From: Bromus sterilis | Lineage: Eukaryota; Streptophyta; Magnoliopsida; Poales; Poaceae | NCBI GenBank assembly: GCA_950022295.1 | Contig: OX465598.1 | Location: 113,877,001-113,941,000, forward strand | Direction of reading: 5' to 3' | Length of the DNA stretch: 64,000 bases | Shown here: positions 59,188-64,000 of the stretch, one piece after another | Layout: each line of letters begins with the position of its first letter | Numbering within the stretch: position 1 is the stretch's first letter | Program-made: the position numbers and the translations under genes | The notes under the pieces: generated by a model | What the model was told of the DNA's origin: nothing | What the model saw: the letters and a program-made list of their open reading frames with translations, nothing else | The model's database searches: none

Positions 59188-62116
59188 CTAATGGCTTTAA
59201 AGAAACGCTTTCGGGAGGCAGCCCGCAACGAATTTAGGATTTCCTTTTTGTATTTCTTCTTTTTTTAGTGGTCTTGATGATTGTTACTACTGTAGCAACA
59301 TCATTGTATCTTTATTTTCAAGCTTTGTGCCAAGTTATAGCCTCATATGACAAGGGAAGTGAAAGTTGTGACATGCTGTCCAGAAAACAGATTCTGTCCT
59401 CGTGACTAGAAAAATTACAGAAAAATCCCAGTTCATATTTTTGAGCTGAATTTTATACACAGCGTGCTCTATACAATTACGAAACTTTCGTATGTTCTGA
59501 GTTTTTTTATTGGAGTTGCAGAAGTATCCCTAAAAAAATTCTTTACTACCTGCTGGTCTGTTTTTCACAGATTCTGTCCTGTTTTGCCTTTTCTTCGTTT
59601 TCCAAACCTTAAGCTTGCTTTTTCTTTGCAAATTTTTTTTGGCAATCTTGAGAAACAGTATCCCTCCAATAATATCTTTATTTCCAGTAGAGAAAAATTA
59701 TTTTATTATGGGTACTAACCTCGCTAATCAGATTATGATGAGTTATGTATGAAGGGAGTTTTCAAGTGTGCAAGGGAAGATGATGAAAGACGATTCAGGA
59801 GTGTCAAGCGCTCAAGCTTGGGGATACCCCCATGCATCCCCAAGAAAAATTCAAGGAGACTCAAGCGTCTAAGCTTTGGGATGCCCCCGTGCATCCCCTT
59901 CTCCATCAACAATTATCAGTTCGTCTCTCGTTTCACTATATTTTTATCACTTCATACATTATGTGCTATGCTTGGAGCGTCTCGCTCTTAGGTTTTATTT
60001 TTATTTTTCTTTAGCTTTGCTTGTTGTTCGTAACAAGTTAGAACCCAGCTTTCTTGTGTGGGAGAGAAACACGCTCCACTTCCAAAATTTAGAACACAAC
60101 ATAGGACTTTTCATGCTTATCTTTGCTGTGTGTGTTCTTTATCTTTTTCATAGCTACTATCATGTTTTGCTCTTAGCTTTCATGCTTATCTTTTTTAAAG
60201 AGCTTTTGTTTAGTTTGTTGCTGGAACTCTCTTGAGTTTTCATGTTTATCTTGTTTAGAGAGTTTTCCTGTTGCACTGAGTTTTGTGTGTTGACTTGAAG
60301 TCGGTAATTGAGGTTGCTATTCTTTTTAGTAGTAACTTGCAATAGTTTTGAGGTATTGTTTTGAGTAATGTTTGGACTTTTGGTGTCAAGAGCTTTAGCC
60401 TATTAGTTATAGATGTCGTATTTTGTGCAATCCGTGTTTATTTTCAAAACCTACAAATTAGTTGAGAACTCTAGCTACTAGATGGATCACTACTCTTCTG
60501 AGGGGTCGAATATTAGAGAACACTCACGTACCATGAGTCGAGGATGCGCAAGGATAACCAAACCCCCATACACTCCTACTCGGGGTACTTGTCTCTTTGT
60601 GAAACCTCCTTATTAGATTGAGAGTTACCGATAATAAGTGCATGAGTTCTTCGGACTAATGTGAGTATTCGAAAGTTGACACTTCCACCTTCCCATATTT
60701 TTCTAGCCTCTCCTGTGCCGTCATTGATTTCTTCTCACTCCGAGAGTTAGCGTCCACCTTCGACGCTACATCCAAACCCTTGGCATGATACGCTCTGTCA
60801 TCATAAACCTCTATATATCCTTCCTCAAAAAAGCCACCATACCTACCTATCAAGGCATTTCCATAGCCTTTCCGAGATATATTTCCATGCAACATCCATC
60901 CTCTCATGACTTGATCTTCATGCCATACATGCTACTTGCTTGATCGATGAGCCGCATGCTAGTTCGGCTTTTCCCTAATCATTGCTACATGAAGCGCTAG
61001 TATCATTGCATATCCTGCTACCCTGGCAGAGGCGTACATTTGCATACATCATGATAGTTACATTTTCTTTATGATTTGAGTACTTTGTAAAGTGTGAAAG
61101 ATCTTCTATACTTTTTGTAATATATAGAGTGTTGCCCCTAAAGTGAGGAAAAGATCCCAAAGTGGACAAATTAAAAGATCCCAAAGAGGAAAAATTAAAA
61201 GATCCCAAAGAGGACATATGAGAGAAATAGAAAGAGCCATTGAGGCCACCAATAAATAAAATAAAGAGAAAAAGGAGAAAAAGAAATAAAAGAGAGAAGG
61301 ACGGCACACTACTATTCCCTTTGAGAGATCCACACTCGTACTCCTTCTTATATCTTGTACTCCATAGAGATTATCATTCATGCATATAGCTATGTGGGGA
61401 CCTTCACACTATAGAACTTGGCTTGTATATTCCAATGATGATCCTCCTCAAAAGAGCTCTAGGTATTCTTGAGCAAGCAAGTTGGATGCACCCCCACTAG
61501 TTCCATTGGAGAGCTTACCTTAGCTCATATGTGCATCTGTTGCATGGCAATCCCTACTCCTCACATCATATCTATCATTTGGATTTCTCTCGCCTATGAT
61601 TTTCCTCATTGATGTGAGCCTTTCACACCCTTTTTGTCTTCCTCCTCCACCAAATTCTCTTTTGTCATCCTAAGTGTCAACTTTCTTGCTTACGCTCATC
61701 CATTTCATGAGTGCTCAAAATGTCGAAAATGAGTGGATCATTTTGAATTGTACCTGGCTAGTGGTCTGGGGATGAGTCAAGATAAGATTCCAAAGAATAC
61801 CAAGTGTGAAACTTTAGTAGATTGAGTTCTCAACACAAAAACACTTTTTCTCGTATATCGATATCCCCTTTCTTGCACGCAAACACCATTTGGAGACATT
61901 CGAGTCACGGACAGCGAGAGCTCTTGCACCTTTATGTTCTTATGTTGCTTGTTTCAATACTAAATATAGACTCTTGCCTGTTATGACTTGAACTGAATTA
62001 CATGCCTTGATTCCTTTACTTACAAAGTTCTTTATGATCGTTAGCATGTCACCATAGAAATTATGCTATTATCATTTACCTACTCGAGGACGAGCATGAA
62101 TTAAGCTTGGGGATGT
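59188..62116 (+). other. Non-coding 3' part of element B interior
   Basis: Begins TAATGGCTTTAAAGAAACGC, also present reversed in element C (about 51190-51210). It contains the CATGCATCCCCAAG-type phrases at 59830-59900. No pol frame. The tract AAGCTTGGGGATGT at 62103-62116 is the polypurine tract before the 3' LTR. Confidence 0.8.
61147..61220 (+). repeat. Mini-repeat, unit about 25 bp, three copies
   Basis: AAAAGATCCCAAAG followed by a short variable spacer, repeated. Element C holds two to three reversed copies near 49285-49335, so the array is a family trait. Confidence 0.75.
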
Positions 62117-63782
62117 TGATACGTCCAAAACATATCTATAATTTCTGCTTGCTCCATGCCTCTTTTGTGTGATATTGCTATGATATTGATGAACTTCCAT
62201 ACACTTTTGATCATATTTGGACTAACCTATTAACTCAGTGCACCCCAGTGCCAGTTCCTGTTTTCTGTTGTCTTTCTATTTCAGGTTTCCCCTTTATTTA
62301 AAGTACCAGAAAAATTCCGGGAAAATATAGGAAAAATCAGCATACCGGAAGATTCGCGAAGAGCCCGAGAGAGGCCGGAGGGGAGCCAGGGGGGCCCAGG
62401 CGGCCAGAGGGCGCGGCCCCACCCCTGGCCGCTCCAGGGGGCGCCAAGAGCCCCTGGCCCACCTCTGGCTGCCTCCTTTCGCCTATTTATTCCACGGGAC
62501 AACCCTCTGGGACGAACCCTTTTTCGCGATCTCTCCTCTGTTCCGCCGCCTCTGCACTTCCAAGATCGGGAGCACCAGAAGACCTCTTCCCGGCACCCTG
62601 CCGGAGGGAGGAATCACCTCCGGGAGCTTCTCCACCACCATGGATTCTTCCCGGATGAACCGTGATTAGTCCACCTTGGACCATGGGTCTATGATCAGTA
62701 GCTATGTGATGTTCTCCTACCCTCTTTGTTCTTCATGGATTAGACCTCGTGAGCTGCCCTACATGATCGAGGCACATATGTAATATTTCTGCTGTTGCTA
62801 TGTTGAGTTTGCTGGGATCCGATGGATTATGAGATTATGTTCAGATTGTGTTTGAGTAATATATTTGATTCTCCTCTTTTATATTTATGTTCTTGAGTAA
62901 TTATTGCATGTTCTCCGTTGTTGTTTATTGCTTTGGCCAAGTAGTAGGTAGTGACTCCAAGAGGGAGCGTTATGCATGATTGTGGGTTCGTGCCCCCCAA
63001 TGACTAGCTTGAGTGACAGAAACATGAGTCTAGGGGATGTGATGTTGCCACAAGGGGGAAAACAATGGTGCTTGTACTTGAGGATGCAAGGATTGTTTAG
63101 TTTACGCAAAGTTCTTTAATGCAGTTGTCTGTTGCTTTGAGTTTACACTTTGGGTGGGATTCGCAACTTAATACCAGCGAGATGTTCTGGATAGATATCT
63201 CAAGGTGGATGATTACTGGTTAGATGCAGATGGATTTCGGTCTACTTGTCTTGGCGTATCGCCCATGCTTTTGAGCCTCTTCCTTTCTTTATAGCATAAT
63301 TAGCATTGGTTTGCGCACATAATCCTGTCAATTGCCCAGCTGTAATTTGTCTACCTCGCATGGCTATTTTATCGTATTTTGGGAGAGAGACATCACTAGT
63401 GAACATCATAGGACCCCGGTCCATATTTACCACATTGTGTACACCTTCAATTTAATTTCAGTATTTACTTTTCAGTCGCTATCACTATCATTATTATCCC
63501 GTGCGTTTTATCCTTTGTAAACAACAAGGCCGGAGGGATTGACAACCTCTCTGTACTCGTTGGGAGCAAGGCTATCTGTTGTGTGTGCAGGTCCAGGTGA
63601 AGTTAGCAACCTAGGTTGTAAACAGAGCCATTGTTCACTTCACCACCTACTTGTTGACGTTGGAATCCTACTGGTTCGATACTCAACCTTAGCATCTTCG
63701 CTAAGGGAAATTTGCCGCTACGCTACATCTTACCTTCCACTTGGGGTAACCAACGAGGGTCGAGAAGTTATCTCGTGTATCA
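62117..63782 (+). repeat. 3' LTR of element B
   Basis: 1666 bp. Starts TGATACGTCCAAAACA and ends CTCGTGTATCA. Confidence 0.95.
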
Positions 63783-63787
63783 GATTC
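63783..63787. repeat. Right TSD of element B (GATTC)
   Basis: Differs by one base from GACTC at 45437-45441. LTR D resumes. Confidence 0.75.
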
Positions 63788-64000
63788 CAACAACGACAAG
63801 TAGGTGGTATAGTGAACAATGGTGCCGTTCAAAACTCAAGGTTGCTTACTTTACCTGGACCTGCACACACAACAGATAACTTTTCTCCCAACGAGTACAG
63901 AGAGGTTGTCAATATCTCCGGCCTTGCCGTTTACAAATGATCAAACGCAAGAGATAATGATAGTGATAATTGCAACTAGAAAGTAAAACATGAAGTAAAT

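Larger units (their letters stand above)
45442..63782 (+). mobile_element. Element B: complete non-autonomous LTR retrotransposon, interrupted twice
   Basis: 5' LTR 45442-54063 (split by element C) and 3' LTR 62117-63782. The LTRs start TGATACGTCC and end CTCGTGTATCA. It has a tRNA-Asp primer site at 54074-54091 and a polypurine tract just before 62117. Without element C and solo LTR E it measures about 7.65 kb. The interior codes for one gag-like protein and has no protease, integrase or RT. The two LTRs differ clearly by eye (several percent, with small indels), so the insertion is not recent. It landed in LTR D. Confidence 0.92.
45331..64000 (-). mobile_element. LTR D (minus), split by element B, leaving the window on the right
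   Basis: 45331-45441 is the 3' end of a TGATACG-family LTR on the minus strand, and 63788-64000 continues it. Joining across element B recreates the series seen in other LTRs of the family (TAGGACT/CCAAC..CAAGTAGGTGGT). The minus-strand end at 45331 abuts copia sequence with no primer site, so D is a solo LTR or a 3' LTR inserted in the copia element. Its start lies beyond 64000. Confidence 0.8.

Overview
The window is a repeat-packed stretch of a large plant genome. The evidence points to a Triticeae grass (wheat, Aegilops or barley group). It holds multi-kilobase LTR retrotransposons nested inside one another, a PIF/Harbinger transposase relic, a Helitron, grass-type GC-rich coding sequence, and only one apparently intact gene in 64 kb. 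The species call is an inference from repeat style. No database search was possible.

Layout: (a) 1-5701 carries two decayed minus-strand genes. One is a multi-exon gene of the Ulp1-protease-associated transposon-linked type (1-2305) and the other is a B3-domain-like gene (about 4629-5640). (b) 5702-14086 is a solo LTR (family G) with TSD CCTAG. It is split by a second solo LTR in the opposite orientation (8152-12575, TSD CCTCT) that belongs to the family of the large element further right. (c) 14092-15927 and 30584-35643 are one minus-strand host locus. Its 3' exon is cut by solo LTR F (15928-30578, TSD CAGAA). LTR F is itself cut by a complete retrotransposon with 4.8-kb LTRs and a non-coding 1.6-kb interior (19113-30313, TSD TAGGG). 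The locus's first intron holds a Helitron (32912-35000), a LINE tail and a minisatellite. (d) 36538-37212 is the one intact gene, an NDR1/HIN1-like (LEA-2 fold) membrane protein. (e) 37.6-40.4 kb holds a MITE-like remnant, unrecognised sequence and a broken PIF/Harbinger transposase, followed by solo LTR A (40409-42015, TSD CCTAG). (f) 42574-45330 is a truncated LTR fused to a truncated, stop-ridden Ty1-copia pol. (g) 45331-64000 is a Russian-doll nest: LTR D (minus, leaving the window) is split by complete element B (45442-63782, plus). B's 5' LTR is split by complete element C (46884-53847, minus), and B's gag-like reading frame is split by solo LTR E (54693-58407).

The order of insertion can be read from the target-site duplications: host, then G, F, copia and D; then the LARD-family solo LTR in G, the LARD-type element in F, and B in D; then C and E in B. 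Five solo LTRs with perfect TSDs against three complete elements indicate much intra-element recombination. None of the three complete elements encodes a reverse transcriptase, so each would have depended on enzymes from another element. Elements B and C have tRNA-Asp primer sites, and the LARD-type element has a tRNA-iMet site. No CRISPR array, tRNA, rRNA or operon was seen.
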